A stretch of 16,629 bases of DNA, taken from NCBI GenBank assembly GCA_041628615.1, contig JBFKOW010000070.1, positions 1 to 16,629 on the forward strand, in the 5' to 3' direction. Within the stretch, counting starts at the first letter, position 1. Every line of letters starts with the position of its first letter. This document shows positions 1 to 7,039 of the stretch, piece after piece. This stretch comes from JAMWZF01 sp041628615 (GTDB taxonomy: Bacteria; Pseudomonadota; Alphaproteobacteria; Rhodobacterales; Rhodobacteraceae). The notes below the pieces were generated by a model. That model was not told the origin of the DNA. It did not search any database and saw only the letters and a list, made by a program, of their open reading frames with translations. The translations under genes and the position numbers were made by a program.

Positions 1-1
1 G

Positions 2-85
2 CGGTCCAAGCTGGCCTGGGCCGACCGGATCGAGGACATGGCCGCGGCGCTGTTCGAGGCCGGCGCGGCCAGGGCCGGGGACTGA
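2..85 (+). CDS. C-terminal fragment of an unidentified protein
   Basis: The window opens inside a plus-strand reading frame that encodes 27 residues and ends with TGA at 83-85. The visible tail contains KLAWADRIEDMAAALFEAG followed by an Ala/Gly-rich end, probably an amphipathic helix at the C-terminus. Codon use resembles the neighbouring genes, with GC-rich third positions, which supports real coding. The fragment is too short to assign to a family and I do not recognise it. It converges on the minus-strand CBS gene, with 34 bases between the two stop codons. Confidence 0.5.
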   Translation, partial: RSKLAWADRIEDMAAALFEAGAARAGD

Positions 86-86
86 G

Positions 87-109
87 CCCGGCCGCCTCGC
101 GCCGCCGGG
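87..109. terminator. possible hairpin between convergent genes
   Basis: CCCGGC at 87-92 can pair with GCCGGG at 104-109 across an 11-base loop, in the short gap between two converging stop codons. No T-tract follows on either strand, so it is not a textbook intrinsic terminator. In DNA this GC-rich a 6-bp stem can arise by chance. Confidence 0.25.
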
Positions 110-119
110 GCGGGACGGT

Positions 120-515
120 TCAGCCGCCGATCCGGGTGAGCAGCGCCAGCACGTCGGAGCGGTGCACCAGCCCGACCACGGCCGTGCCGTCGAGCACCGG
201 GAACACCCGGTGCGGATGCTCGAGGAACATCTCGGCCACCCGGATCACGTCGTCGGCGCGGTCGACGCAGATCGCGCCCCGCGTCATGTGATCCGCGACG
301 CAGCCCTTCCATTCGCGGTAGTAGCTGGCGTGCAGGGCGGGCCGGAAACAGTCCTTCTGGGTGAGGATCCCGACCAGCGCGCCGTCCGGGCCGGTGACCG
401 GAGCCGCCGCTGCCCGCGCCTCGACCAGCAGCGCCACCGCCCGGCGGATCGGGGTCTCGGGGGCCAGCGACGGCACGTCGCGGCGCATGACGGTATCGAT
501 CCGGTAGGCAGTCAT
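120..515 (-). CDS. CBS-domain pair protein, last gene of the nqr operon
   Basis: This 131-residue protein is almost entirely a tandem pair of CBS domains (about residues 5-60 and 70-130). CBS pairs usually bind adenosyl ligands such as AMP, ATP or SAM and act as energy or redox sensors. The N-terminus (RIDTVMRRDVPSLAPETPI) and the internal GALVGILTQKD and GLVHRSDVLALL segments are typical CBS strands and helices. There is no fused enzyme, channel or DNA-binding domain, so it is a stand-alone module. Its ATG (513-515) overlaps the nqrM stop codon (512-514) in an ATGA arrangement, so translation is probably coupled to the nqr operon. A role in regulating the Nqr complex is inferred from position only; the ligand cannot be read from sequence. 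Confidence 0.85.
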   Translation of the reverse strand: MTAYRIDTVMRRDVPSLAPETPIRRAVALLVEARAAAAPVTGPDGALVGILTQKDCFRPALHASYYREWKGCVADHMTRGAICVDRADDVIRVAEMFLEHPHRVFPVLDGTAVVGLVHRSDVLALLTRIGG

Positions 516-694
516 GGCCGGTCCGCCGTCGCGTGGTCCGCCGCCCGGCGCAGCGGGCAGTCGGCGCAGCGGTCGTGGGGCAGCCGGTCCGCAGCGCCGC
601 AGCTCGTCCGCGCCGGCCCGCGCCCGAGCATCAGCCCGAGGCCCAGCCCGGCGGCGGCCAGCGCGACGATCGGTATGGCGAACAGGACTTCCAT
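512..694 (-). CDS. nqrM: NqrM-like Na+-NQR maturation factor (DUF539 type)
   Basis: A 60-residue protein with one N-terminal transmembrane helix (about residues 4-24), followed by a short cysteine-bearing tail with C32, C43 and C46 (TSCGAADRLPHDRCADCP). This architecture and the position right after apbE match NqrM, the small membrane protein needed in Vibrio to deliver iron to the cysteine-ligated centre shared by NqrD and NqrE. Only three cysteines are seen; I recall four conserved in characterised NqrM, so this copy is divergent. The start lies 16 bases after the apbE stop, and the stop overlaps the start of the CBS gene. Assignment rests on size, helix-plus-cysteine layout and context. 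Confidence 0.75.
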   Translation of the reverse strand: MEVLFAIPIVALAAAGLGLGLMLGRGPARTSCGAADRLPHDRCADCPLRRAADHATADRP

Positions 695-710
695 CAGCGC
701 CCCCGGCCCA

Positions 711-1691
711 TCATAGCACCGCGTCCGTCATCGCGCCGGTCAGAACCGGGCGAGGCGCCGCCGCGCCGCCATCGACAAGAAACAGCGCGGCGATCCTCCG
801 GCGCCGGGCCAGCGCCGGACCCGCACCGGCTCCGGCGGCGAACAGCGCGGTGGCCCAGCCGTCGGCGGTCATCGCGTCCGCCGCCAGCACCGTCACCGAC
901 AGGAGCCCGCCATCGGCCGGCGCCCCGGTCGCGGGGTCGATGATGTGGCCGTAGGTCCGGCCGCCGAGCCGGTAGCTCTGCGCGCGGACCCCGGAGGTGG
1001 CGACGGCCTGCCCGGGCTCGAGCCGCAGCACCGCCGCCGGGGCCTGCAGCGGGTGCGGCGACTCGACCGCCACCTGCCAGGCCCGCCCGGACGGGTGCCG
1101 CCCCAGCGCCCGCAACTCGCCGCCGATGTCGAGCAGCAGCCCGTCGTGCCCCGCCGTGGCGGCCAGCGCCGCCGCGCGGTCGAGCGCCCGCCCCTTGGCG
1201 ATGCCGCAGAGATCGAGGGTCACGCCGTCGCGGGCCTTGCCGATCCGGCCGCCCCCGGCGCGAAGCCCGCTCCAGTCGGGCCGCGCCGCGCCTGCGATCG
1301 GACCGAACCCCCAGCGCGCCACCAGCGGCCCCACGGTCGGGTCGAAGGCGCCGCCGCTGTCCCGCGCGAGCGCAAGGGCGGCGGCGGTCACCGCCAGCAT
1401 CTCGTCCCCCGCCGGGTGGTCGCCGGCCGGCGCGGCGTTGAACCGGCTGAGCGCGCTGTCGGGCCGCCAGGGCGACATCTCGCGGTCGATCCCGGCAAAG
1501 AGCGCGTCGAGCCCCGGGCGGAGCCGGTCGAGCCCCGCCCCCGCCGGTCCGTCCACGCGCCAGCCGGTGCCGAAGGCGCGCCCCTCGATCGCGCTCCCGG
1601 CCGCGGCCCGGCCGATGCCGGGCCAGAGCAGCGCCGCGCCGGCGAGGCCCAGAAAGCGGCGGCGCGAGGGAACGGTGGTGATCGCGTCCAT
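711..1691 (-). CDS. apbE: FAD:protein FMN transferase ApbE
   Basis: A 326-residue ApbE-family protein, which takes FMN from FAD and attaches it to a Thr/Ser of target proteins through a phosphoester bond, usually on the periplasmic side. Residues 1-32 look like an export signal with a Tat-like SRRRFLGLAG segment. Family motifs appear in order: MSPWRPDSALSRFN, FDPTVGPLVARWGFG, DLCGIAKGRALDRAA, LDIGGELRALG, ATSGVRAQSYRLGG, HIIDPATGAPADGG and AMTADGWATALF. The third motif usually reads D-L-G-G-I-A-K-G; here its first glycine is cysteine. The gene starts 3 bases after the nqrF stop. In this operon NqrC carries a clear acceptor motif, while NqrB appears to lack one, so ApbE may have a single target in this complex. 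Confidence 0.95.
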   Translation of the reverse strand: MDAITTVPSRRRFLGLAGAALLWPGIGRAAAGSAIEGRAFGTGWRVDGPAGAGLDRLRPGLDALFAGIDREMSPWRPDSALSRFNAAPAGDHPAGDEMLAVTAAALALARDSGGAFDPTVGPLVARWGFGPIAGAARPDWSGLRAGGGRIGKARDGVTLDLCGIAKGRALDRAAALAATAGHDGLLLDIGGELRALGRHPSGRAWQVAVESPHPLQAPAAVLRLEPGQAVATSGVRAQSYRLGGRTYGHIIDPATGAPADGGLLSVTVLAADAMTADGWATALFAAGAGAGPALARRRRIAALFLVDGGAAAPRPVLTGAMTDAVL

Positions 1692-1694
1692 GTC

Positions 1695-2918
1695 TCAGGC
1701 TCCGAAATCGTCATAGAAGATGGACCGGGGATCGACGCCCAGCCGGTCGAGGGTCGCCAGCACCGCCGAGATCATCACCGGCGGGCCGCAGAGATAGTAT
1801 TCGCAGTCCTCGGGGGCCGGATGGGCGGCCATCTCGGCGCGCAGGATCTCGTGGATGAAGCCGGTCGCGCCGGTCCAGCGGTCGCCCGGCGCCGGGTCCG
1901 ACAGCGCCGGGGTCCAGCTGAAACCCGGATGCGCGGCGGCCAGCGCCTCGAACTCCTCGGCATAGAACAGGTCGGCCGCCGACCGCGCGCCGTAGAAATA
2001 CCGGATCCGGCGATCGGTGCCGCGGCCCAGTTCCTGGTGGATCATCGCCCGCAGCGGCGCCATTCCGACGCCGCCACCGATATAGACCATCTCGCGGCCG
2101 GTGGGCTGGACGTGGAATTCGCCGAAGGGGCCGGACGCGGTGACCGTATCGCCCGGCTTCAGCGAGAACAGCCAGGACGAGACGATGCCCGGCGGCACCT
2201 CGGCCTCGCGCCCGGCGGGGGGCACCGCGAGGCGGATGTTGAACACCGCCTGCCCGGCATCCTCGGGGCGGCTGGCCAGCGAATAGGCGCGGGTGACCTC
2301 GGTCTCGGAGGCGACCCGCAGCGCCGACCAGCCGGCGATCTGCCAGGCCTCGCGGAACTCGGGCGGCAGGTCGAGGCGGGCGAAGTCGAGCCGGAAGGGC
2401 GGCGCGGTGAGTTGCATGAAATCGCCGGCCCGGAACCCGCCCTGCCGGTCCGGCGGCAGGTCGAGCACGATCTCGCGGATCAGCGGCGCGAGCATCCGGG
2501 TCGAGGCGACGGTGCAGGCGAAGCCCGCCCCGGCGCTGAGGATGTCGTCGGGGACCCGGACGGCGCAGTCGCCGCGCAGGCTGGTCTGGCAGGCCAGCCG
2601 CAGGTGCGCCCGGCGGTCCCGCGGCGACAGCACGCCGCGTTCGGTGGCCTGCGGCTCGCCCGCCCCGGCCCCGGTCACGGTGACCCGGCACAGCCCGCAG
2701 GTCCCCGACCCGCCGCAGGCCGCCGGAATCCGGATCCCTGCGCCGTGAAGCACGCCGAGCAGCCTGTCGCCGCGCCGCGCCACCAGATGCATGGCGTCGT
2801 TCACCGTCACGTCGAGCCCGACATCGGGGATCAGCCGCCGCCGCGCCGCCGTCAGCCCGATGGCGAGGCCGACCACCAGAGCGACGATGATCGCGCTGCC
2901 GAGGAGGATCTCGGTCAT
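1695..2918 (-). CDS. nqrF: Na+-translocating NADH:quinone reductase subunit F
   Basis: NqrF is the NADH-oxidising entry subunit, passing electrons from FAD to a [2Fe-2S] cluster. The product is 407 residues, the usual family length. An N-terminal membrane anchor (about 4-25) is followed by a ferredoxin domain with cluster ligands C68, C74, C77 and C110 (ACGGSGTCGLC and LACQ). A ferredoxin-reductase domain then carries R210, Y212 and S213 in the FAD-binding RAYS motif, the nucleotide-binding GGGVGMAPLRAM and CGPPVM segments, and the C-terminal end DDFGA. The ATG at 2916-2918 overlaps the nqrE stop (ATGA). The same frame stays open upstream into nqrE, but that part is antiparallel-frame noise, and the start chosen gives the standard N-terminus. 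All cofactor residues are present, so it should be functional. Confidence 0.97.
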   Translation of the reverse strand: MTEILLGSAIIVALVVGLAIGLTAARRRLIPDVGLDVTVNDAMHLVARRGDRLLGVLHGAGIRIPAACGGSGTCGLCRVTVTGAGAGEPQATERGVLSPRDRRAHLRLACQTSLRGDCAVRVPDDILSAGAGFACTVASTRMLAPLIREIVLDLPPDRQGGFRAGDFMQLTAPPFRLDFARLDLPPEFREAWQIAGWSALRVASETEVTRAYSLASRPEDAGQAVFNIRLAVPPAGREAEVPPGIVSSWLFSLKPGDTVTASGPFGEFHVQPTGREMVYIGGGVGMAPLRAMIHQELGRGTDRRIRYFYGARSAADLFYAEEFEALAAAHPGFSWTPALSDPAPGDRWTGATGFIHEILRAEMAAHPAPEDCEYYLCGPPVMISAVLATLDRLGVDPRSIFYDDFGA

Positions 2919-3529
2919 GACCCGGCCGCCATCTGCGCGAAGGCCGCGAAGCCCAGCGACATCAGGCCGGCCAGCACGAAGGCGATGCCCAGCCCGCGCA
3001 GCCCCGCCGGCAGGTCGGCATAGGCCAGCCGGGACCGGATCGCGCTCAGCATCATCACCGCCACCGCGAAGCCGAGCCCGCTGCCCGCCCCGAAGACCGC
3101 CGACTCGGCGAGGGTGTAGCTCCGCTCGACCATGAACAGGCTGCCGGCGAGGATCGCGCATTGCACGGTGAGCAGCGGCAGGAACACCCCGAAGGCGGCA
3201 TGGATCGCCGGGAAGAACCGGTCGAGCAGCATCTCGAGCAGTTGCACCGTCGCCGCGATCACCCCGATGAAGGCGATCAGCGACAGGTAGGACAGGTCGA
3301 GCGCGGGAAGCCCCGCCCAGGCCCAGGCCCCGGGCGCGAGCAGCCCGGCATGGATCAGGTGGTTGAGCGGCACGGTCACCGTCAGCACCCCGATCATCGC
3401 GACCCCGAGCCCCATCGCCGCCTCCGGCCGCTTCGACAGGGCGAGGAAGGTGCACAGCCCGAGGAACAGGGTCAGCGGCATGTTGTCGACGAAGGCCGCG
3501 CGCAGGAACAGGGACCAAAGCTCGGTCAT
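2915..3529 (-). CDS. nqrE: Na+-translocating NADH:quinone reductase subunit E
   Basis: A 204-residue integral membrane protein with about six hydrophobic helices, related to RnfA/RsxA. It pairs with NqrD as an inverted-topology partner and shares a buried iron-sulfur centre with it. C26 (in LGLCTFLAL) and C124 (in LTVQCAILAG) sit at the positions of the two ligand cysteines known from the Vibrio protein. Other family signatures are AAFVDNMPLTLFLGLC near the N-terminus and the DLSYLSLIAFIGVIAATVQ region. The start overlaps the nqrD stop by 4 bases and the stop overlaps the nqrF start by 4 bases, so its production is probably coupled to both. Confidence 0.96.
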   Translation of the reverse strand: MTELWSLFLRAAFVDNMPLTLFLGLCTFLALSKRPEAAMGLGVAMIGVLTVTVPLNHLIHAGLLAPGAWAWAGLPALDLSYLSLIAFIGVIAATVQLLEMLLDRFFPAIHAAFGVFLPLLTVQCAILAGSLFMVERSYTLAESAVFGAGSGLGFAVAVMMLSAIRSRLAYADLPAGLRGLGIAFVLAGLMSLGFAAFAQMAAGS

Positions 3530-4191
3530 TCGGCGGGCTCCGCGCGCGCAGGCGGCGTGTGATCGGGCGCCTCGGCCTGCTCGGTCCGGACCGACCGCAC
3601 CGCCCAGACCAGCCCGCCCAGCAGGAAGAACCCGGACGGCGCCAGCAGCATCAGGGTCAGCGGCGTGAACCAGCCGCCCGCCTCGGCCAGCGGCAGGACC
3701 TGGATGCCGAACAGCTGTCCCTTGCCGAACAGCTCGCGCAGGCCGCCGATCACCATCAGCACCAGCGAATAGCCCAGCCCGTTGCCGAAGGCGTCCACCA
3801 TCGCCGGGACCGGCGGGTGGTGGCGGGCATAGGCCTCGGTGCGGCCCAGCACGAGGCAGTTGGTGGTGATGAGCCCGACGAACACCGACAGGGCGCGGCT
3901 GATCTCGGCGAAATAGGCCTGCAGCACCTGGTCGATGACGATGACCAGCGAGGCGACGATGACGATCTGCACGATCAGCCGGATGGTGTCGGGGATGTGC
4001 CGCCGGATCGTGGCGATGATCCCGGCGGCGAGGGTCAGCACCACGGTCAGCGACACCGCCATGGTCAGCGCGGTGGCCAGCGAGGTGGTCACCGCCAGCG
4101 CCGAGCAGATGCCGAGGATCTGCAGCGTCACCGGGTTCTGCCGGATCAGCGGGTCGGTCAGGGTGGCCCAGGTCTCGCTGCGTCCCGGCAT
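3526..4191 (-). CDS. nqrD: Na+-translocating NADH:quinone reductase subunit D
   Basis: A 221-residue membrane protein related to RnfE/RsxE, with about six transmembrane helices. C29 (in LGICSALAV) and C112 (in LITTNCLVLGR) fall on the cysteines that, with the two of NqrE, ligate the intramembrane [2Fe-2S] centre in Vibrio NQR. Other family segments are DPLIRQNPVTLQILG, IRRHIPDTIRLIVQIVIVAS and GRTEAYARHH, the last of which may interact with NqrC. The C-terminus has a short hydrophilic Glu/Pro-rich tail. The gene begins 3 bases after the nqrC stop and ends overlapping nqrE. Confidence 0.97.
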   Translation of the reverse strand: MPGRSETWATLTDPLIRQNPVTLQILGICSALAVTTSLATALTMAVSLTVVLTLAAGIIATIRRHIPDTIRLIVQIVIVASLVIVIDQVLQAYFAEISRALSVFVGLITTNCLVLGRTEAYARHHPPVPAMVDAFGNGLGYSLVLMVIGGLRELFGKGQLFGIQVLPLAEAGGWFTPLTLMLLAPSGFFLLGGLVWAVRSVRTEQAEAPDHTPPARAEPAE

Positions 4192-4194
4192 CGG

Positions 4195-4989
4195 CTAGAA
4201 CTCCCCCCGCCCGATCGCTTCGATCAGCGGGCCGTAGCCGTCGGGCCCGAGCCAGAACCGCACCATCCCGGTCACCCCGCGCCCGGTGCGGGTGGCGCCG
4301 GTGATGCCGTCGACCTCGTGCACGCCGGACGCCGGCCCGCGGGCGACGCGGAACCGGACCTCGCCGGCCTCGTCGCGCACCAGGGTGCCCGGGAAACTGG
4401 CCTGCCAGGACCGCTCCGCGATCCGGCCGCCGAGGCCCGGGGTCTCGGAATGGCCGGTCACCGCGATCCCGGCGATGGTGTTCATGTCGCCACGCAGCGC
4501 GAGGATGGCGTCGATCCGGCCGCCATAGCCCTGACCGGTCACCGGCAGCAGGGCGAGCGACACGGTCTCGCCGTCGCGCAGCAGGAACACCTGCACGAAA
4601 TCCGGCCGGTGGCCGAGCCCGGCGAGGTCGGCGCCGGGATCGAGCGCGGTCCAGTTCGCCGGGTCCGCCAGCGCGGCATCGAGCGTTGCGGGCGTGATCC
4701 CCTCGGCGGCCCGGCCCCGGTCGAGGTCGATCACCACGGTGGACAGGGTTCCGCCGGACTGCTCCAGCAGTGCCGCCATGCCCGGGATCCCGGCCACCAG
4801 GTCAGCGATCCGGGCCTGTTCCTCGGCAGCCCGGTTGGCGGCCTGGATCGGCCGCAGCAGCACCGTGGCCCCGCTCACCAGCGCGGCGCAGACCGCCGAG
4901 ACGAGGAAGGCCATCACCAGGGTCTTGGTCCGGCTCTCGTTCGGCAGCGCGAGGAATCGGCGCCAGGGGTTGCGCTCAGGTCCGGCCAT
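4195..4989 (-). CDS. nqrC: Na+-translocating NADH:quinone reductase subunit C
   Basis: NqrC carries a covalently bound FMN on the periplasmic face and relays electrons between the NqrD/E cluster and NqrB. The product has 264 residues, close to the family norm of about 257. A single N-terminal helix (about residues 24-46) is followed by an FMN-binding domain. Near the C-terminus DGITGATRTG matches the flavinylation consensus D-x-x-S/T-G-A-T, making T233 the predicted FMN-phosphoester site for ApbE. AGGAGG at 4994-4999, four bases before the ATG at 4987-4989, supports this start; the frame remains open further upstream but only as a shadow of nqrB. The gene overlaps the end of nqrB by 14 bases. 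Confidence 0.97.
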   Translation of the reverse strand: MAGPERNPWRRFLALPNESRTKTLVMAFLVSAVCAALVSGATVLLRPIQAANRAAEEQARIADLVAGIPGMAALLEQSGGTLSTVVIDLDRGRAAEGITPATLDAALADPANWTALDPGADLAGLGHRPDFVQVFLLRDGETVSLALLPVTGQGYGGRIDAILALRGDMNTIAGIAVTGHSETPGLGGRIAERSWQASFPGTLVRDEAGEVRFRVARGPASGVHEVDGITGATRTGRGVTGMVRFWLGPDGYGPLIEAIGRGEF

Positions 4990-5758
4990 GACGCCTCCTG
5001 CGCTGGGCGATCCAGAGGGACAGCGCCGCCTCGTCGAGCAGCGGTGCGGCGAGGGAAGTGAGCAGCGCGGCGGCGACCGCGGCCTGAACCGGCGCGGCGC
5101 CGGCCCAGTGGGTGGCGAAGAGCGCGACGAGCCCGGCATAGAGCAGGCCGTTGGCCCAGCGGCCGGGTCCGGTGGTGGCGCTGGTCACCGGGTCGGCGAC
5201 CAGCAGCACGAGCACGATGCCCGCCGCCGGCCAGACCGCCTCGGGCAGGAGCCCGGCGGACGCCGCCGCCACCGCTCCGGCCAGAGCGCCCAGAAGCACC
5301 CCCGCCGGCATCGCCCCCGTCGCCAGGCCGATCGCCGCGGCCGGGATCGCCGCCCAGGCCACCGGCGCATCGAACCCCGGCCAGCCGAAGCCGGGAAACC
5401 CGAAACCGAGGAAGGACAGCGCGATCGTCGCCGGGTTCACCACGTTGCGGCCCCAGCCGCCGAACACCAGTTCGCCCATCACCGCGCCGAAGCTGATCCC
5501 CAGCACCAGCCGCGGCACGCCCAGCCCTTCGGGCGCGAGCATCGCCACCGCCAGCGCGGTCGCGGCGGCGGCCAGCGACGGCGGCTGCGCGCGGGCCAGC
5601 ATGAAGACCAGATGCCAGCCGCCGATCACCAGCGCCGCCAGCCCGAGCCGGGCCACCGCCTCGGCGCCGCCGAACCAGATCCAGAACACCGCCAGCGGCA
5701 GGTAGGCGGCGAGCAGCATCAGCGCCACGGTCTCGCGGTCCCAGAGCCCCCGGGTCAT
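4976..5758 (-). CDS. nqrB: reduced Na+-NQR subunit B lacking the FMN-bearing segment
   Basis: The product is only 260 residues; characterised NqrB proteins are about 410. Recognisable core segments are VLGISFGAVMGELVFGG, GRNVVNPATIALSFLGF and ADPVTSATTGPGRWANG, which match the conserved FGG-x-GRN-x-x-NPA and ATDPVSA regions of NqrB/RnfD. By memory-based alignment, three parts are missing: about 50 N-terminal residues, the loop between the first helices, and the 60-odd residues between the FAYP-like segment (here FGFPGFG) and the next helix. That last part normally holds the SGAT flavinylation motif. The nearest string here is ATGAM, with no acceptor Thr. Eight or so hydrophobic helices remain. 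The start overlaps the nqrA stop (ATGA at 5755-5758), so a truncated start call is unlikely. NqrB normally holds the riboflavin and quinone sites, so the consequence for electron flow is open. Confidence 0.88.
   Translation of the reverse strand: MTRGLWDRETVALMLLAAYLPLAVFWIWFGGAEAVARLGLAALVIGGWHLVFMLARAQPPSLAAAATALAVAMLAPEGLGVPRLVLGISFGAVMGELVFGGWGRNVVNPATIALSFLGFGFPGFGWPGFDAPVAWAAIPAAAIGLATGAMPAGVLLGALAGAVAAASAGLLPEAVWPAAGIVLVLLVADPVTSATTGPGRWANGLLYAGLVALFATHWAGAAPVQAAVAAALLTSLAAPLLDEAALSLWIAQRRRRHGRT
4994..4999 (-). promoter_or_regulatory. strong ribosome binding site for nqrC
   Basis: On the minus strand AGGAGG lies four bases before the nqrC ATG and inside the nqrB coding region. It decides the nqrC start in favour of 4989 over the longer open frame. 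Confidence 0.8.
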
Positions 5759-7026
5759 GCCGCCAGCTCCGTGCGGATCCGTTCGAGCATCCCGCGCAGG
5801 AGCCCGGCCAGCCCGGCCCCGCCGCCAAGTACGTAATCCGCCAGCGCCACGTCCTCCTCGAGCAGCGACAGCGCGCCGAGCTTCATCGCGGTCTCGTCGT
5901 CGCCGGCACTCAGCGCGCGCAGGAACGCGGCGGCGGGCAGAGTCCCGCCGAAGGCCTGGGTCAGCGCCGGGGTGGGGATCACCGGGCGCGGCCGGGCCGA
6001 GCGGGTCAGCGCCGAGACGAGCCAGTGCGGCCGCGGCGCCGGGCCGGGCCGGTCGAGCGCCGTGACCTGCCGGTCGCGCGGCCCCAGCCACTGCGCCGGG
6101 TGGCCGTCGAGCGCCGAGCCCGACCAGACCTCGTGCGCCCCCGGCGCGACGTGGCGGCGGGTGAGCGCCCGAAGGTCGGCCCCGGCCCGGGTCCGCAGCA
6201 GGCGGCCTTCGCGGAGGGCCGGACCCGCGACCCGGACCAGCCGGGTCTGCGGCAGGATCCCGGTCTCCAGCAGCCCGCCCAACGCGGCGACATCCTCGGC
6301 GTGGAGGTCCCAGACCGGCGCGTCGATCCCGGCCGGGCAGAGCCCGTGGATCCGGATCCCGGCAAGCCCCTGGGGATGGCGCGGACCGCAGGTGACGACA
6401 CGGACCTTGCCCCCCGCGATGACGCGCCCGGCCAGCGGCGGCCCTGCGGCCTGGCACAGGAACACCGGCCCCTCTGTCAGCAGGCCGAGCGCGGCGAGGC
6501 CGCGCGCGAAGTCGTCCTCGCGACCTGCGAGGGCGGCCCGGGGGTCGGGGGCATGGGGGCGGGTGTCGGCGGCCATCACGACGATGGCGGCGGGGACCTC
6601 GGCCGGCGGCGGCATGCCGCCGAAGGGCCGCCGCCGCAGCCACGGCCAGACCCCGGCGGCCTGCATCAGCCGCCGCACCCCCTCGGCCGACCCGGCGGCG
6701 GCGGTGTCGTGGGCCGCCGCGTCGCCCGCCGACTCGCGGAAGATCACGATCTCGGACAGCCGGCGCCCCGGCAGCAGCGCGATCCGCCCCACCCGGCCCG
6801 CCATCGGCGCCACCAGCCGGATGTCCGGCGCGTCGCGCAGGCAGGCGACGGCGGCGCCGCAGGCGACGAGCGCCCCTTCCTCGACCAGCGGCGTCACCCG
6901 CGGTCCCGGACCCGGCGACGGCCGGATCCCGGCCTCCTCGGTGATGACCTCACCGGCCTCGGCCGGACCGGCCGGGGGCGACGGGAACGGCAGCGTGAGC
7001 CCCGTATTGAAACCCGCGGTGAGCAT
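5755..7026 (-). CDS. nqrA: Na+-translocating NADH:quinone reductase subunit A
   Basis: NqrA is the large cytoplasmic subunit without transmembrane helices; its counterpart in Rnf is RnfC. The product has 423 residues against the usual 445 or so. Matching regions include MLTAGFNTGLTLPFP at the start, LVAPMAGRVGRIALLPGRR, RRRPFGGMPPP, GPRHPQGLAGIRIHGLCP, LRALTRRHVAPGAHEVWSGS and GDDETAMKLGALSLLEEDVAL near the end. The usual cysteine-containing stretch after DEEDLAL (C-T-F-V-C-P-G-K in Vibrio) is replaced here by ADYVLGGG. The ATG at 7024-7026 is preceded seven bases away by AGGGGA (minus strand, 7034-7039). An in-frame ATG further upstream would run through the promoter region and give an extension not seen in the family. 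It is the first gene of the operon. Confidence 0.94.
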   Translation of the reverse strand: MLTAGFNTGLTLPFPSPPAGPAEAGEVITEEAGIRPSPGPGPRVTPLVEEGALVACGAAVACLRDAPDIRLVAPMAGRVGRIALLPGRRLSEIVIFRESAGDAAAHDTAAAGSAEGVRRLMQAAGVWPWLRRRPFGGMPPPAEVPAAIVVMAADTRPHAPDPRAALAGREDDFARGLAALGLLTEGPVFLCQAAGPPLAGRVIAGGKVRVVTCGPRHPQGLAGIRIHGLCPAGIDAPVWDLHAEDVAALGGLLETGILPQTRLVRVAGPALREGRLLRTRAGADLRALTRRHVAPGAHEVWSGSALDGHPAQWLGPRDRQVTALDRPGPAPRPHWLVSALTRSARPRPVIPTPALTQAFGGTLPAAAFLRALSAGDDETAMKLGALSLLEEDVALADYVLGGGAGLAGLLRGMLERIRTELAA

Positions 7027-7033
7027 GGCCCCA

Positions 7034-7039
7034 TCCCCT
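7034..7039 (-). promoter_or_regulatory. ribosome binding site for nqrA
   Basis: AGGGGA on the minus strand sits seven bases before the ATG at 7026, supporting this start over the in-frame codon upstream. Confidence 0.6.

Noticed and set aside
945..3023. Large plus-strand open frame opposite apbE and nqrF
   Set aside because: Antisense to strongly supported genes, and its translation is repetitive Arg/Gly/Pro/Ala without family features.
2919..3518. Possible 200-residue N-terminal extension of NqrF
   Set aside because: The region encodes NqrE in another frame, and the NqrF start at 2918 gives the standard length and membrane anchor.
5759..6643. Upstream in-frame extension that could restore a longer NqrB
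   Set aside because: This stretch encodes NqrA in another frame; the extended translation is Arg/Pro-rich with no membrane helices and no SGAT motif, so it does not supply the missing NqrB parts.
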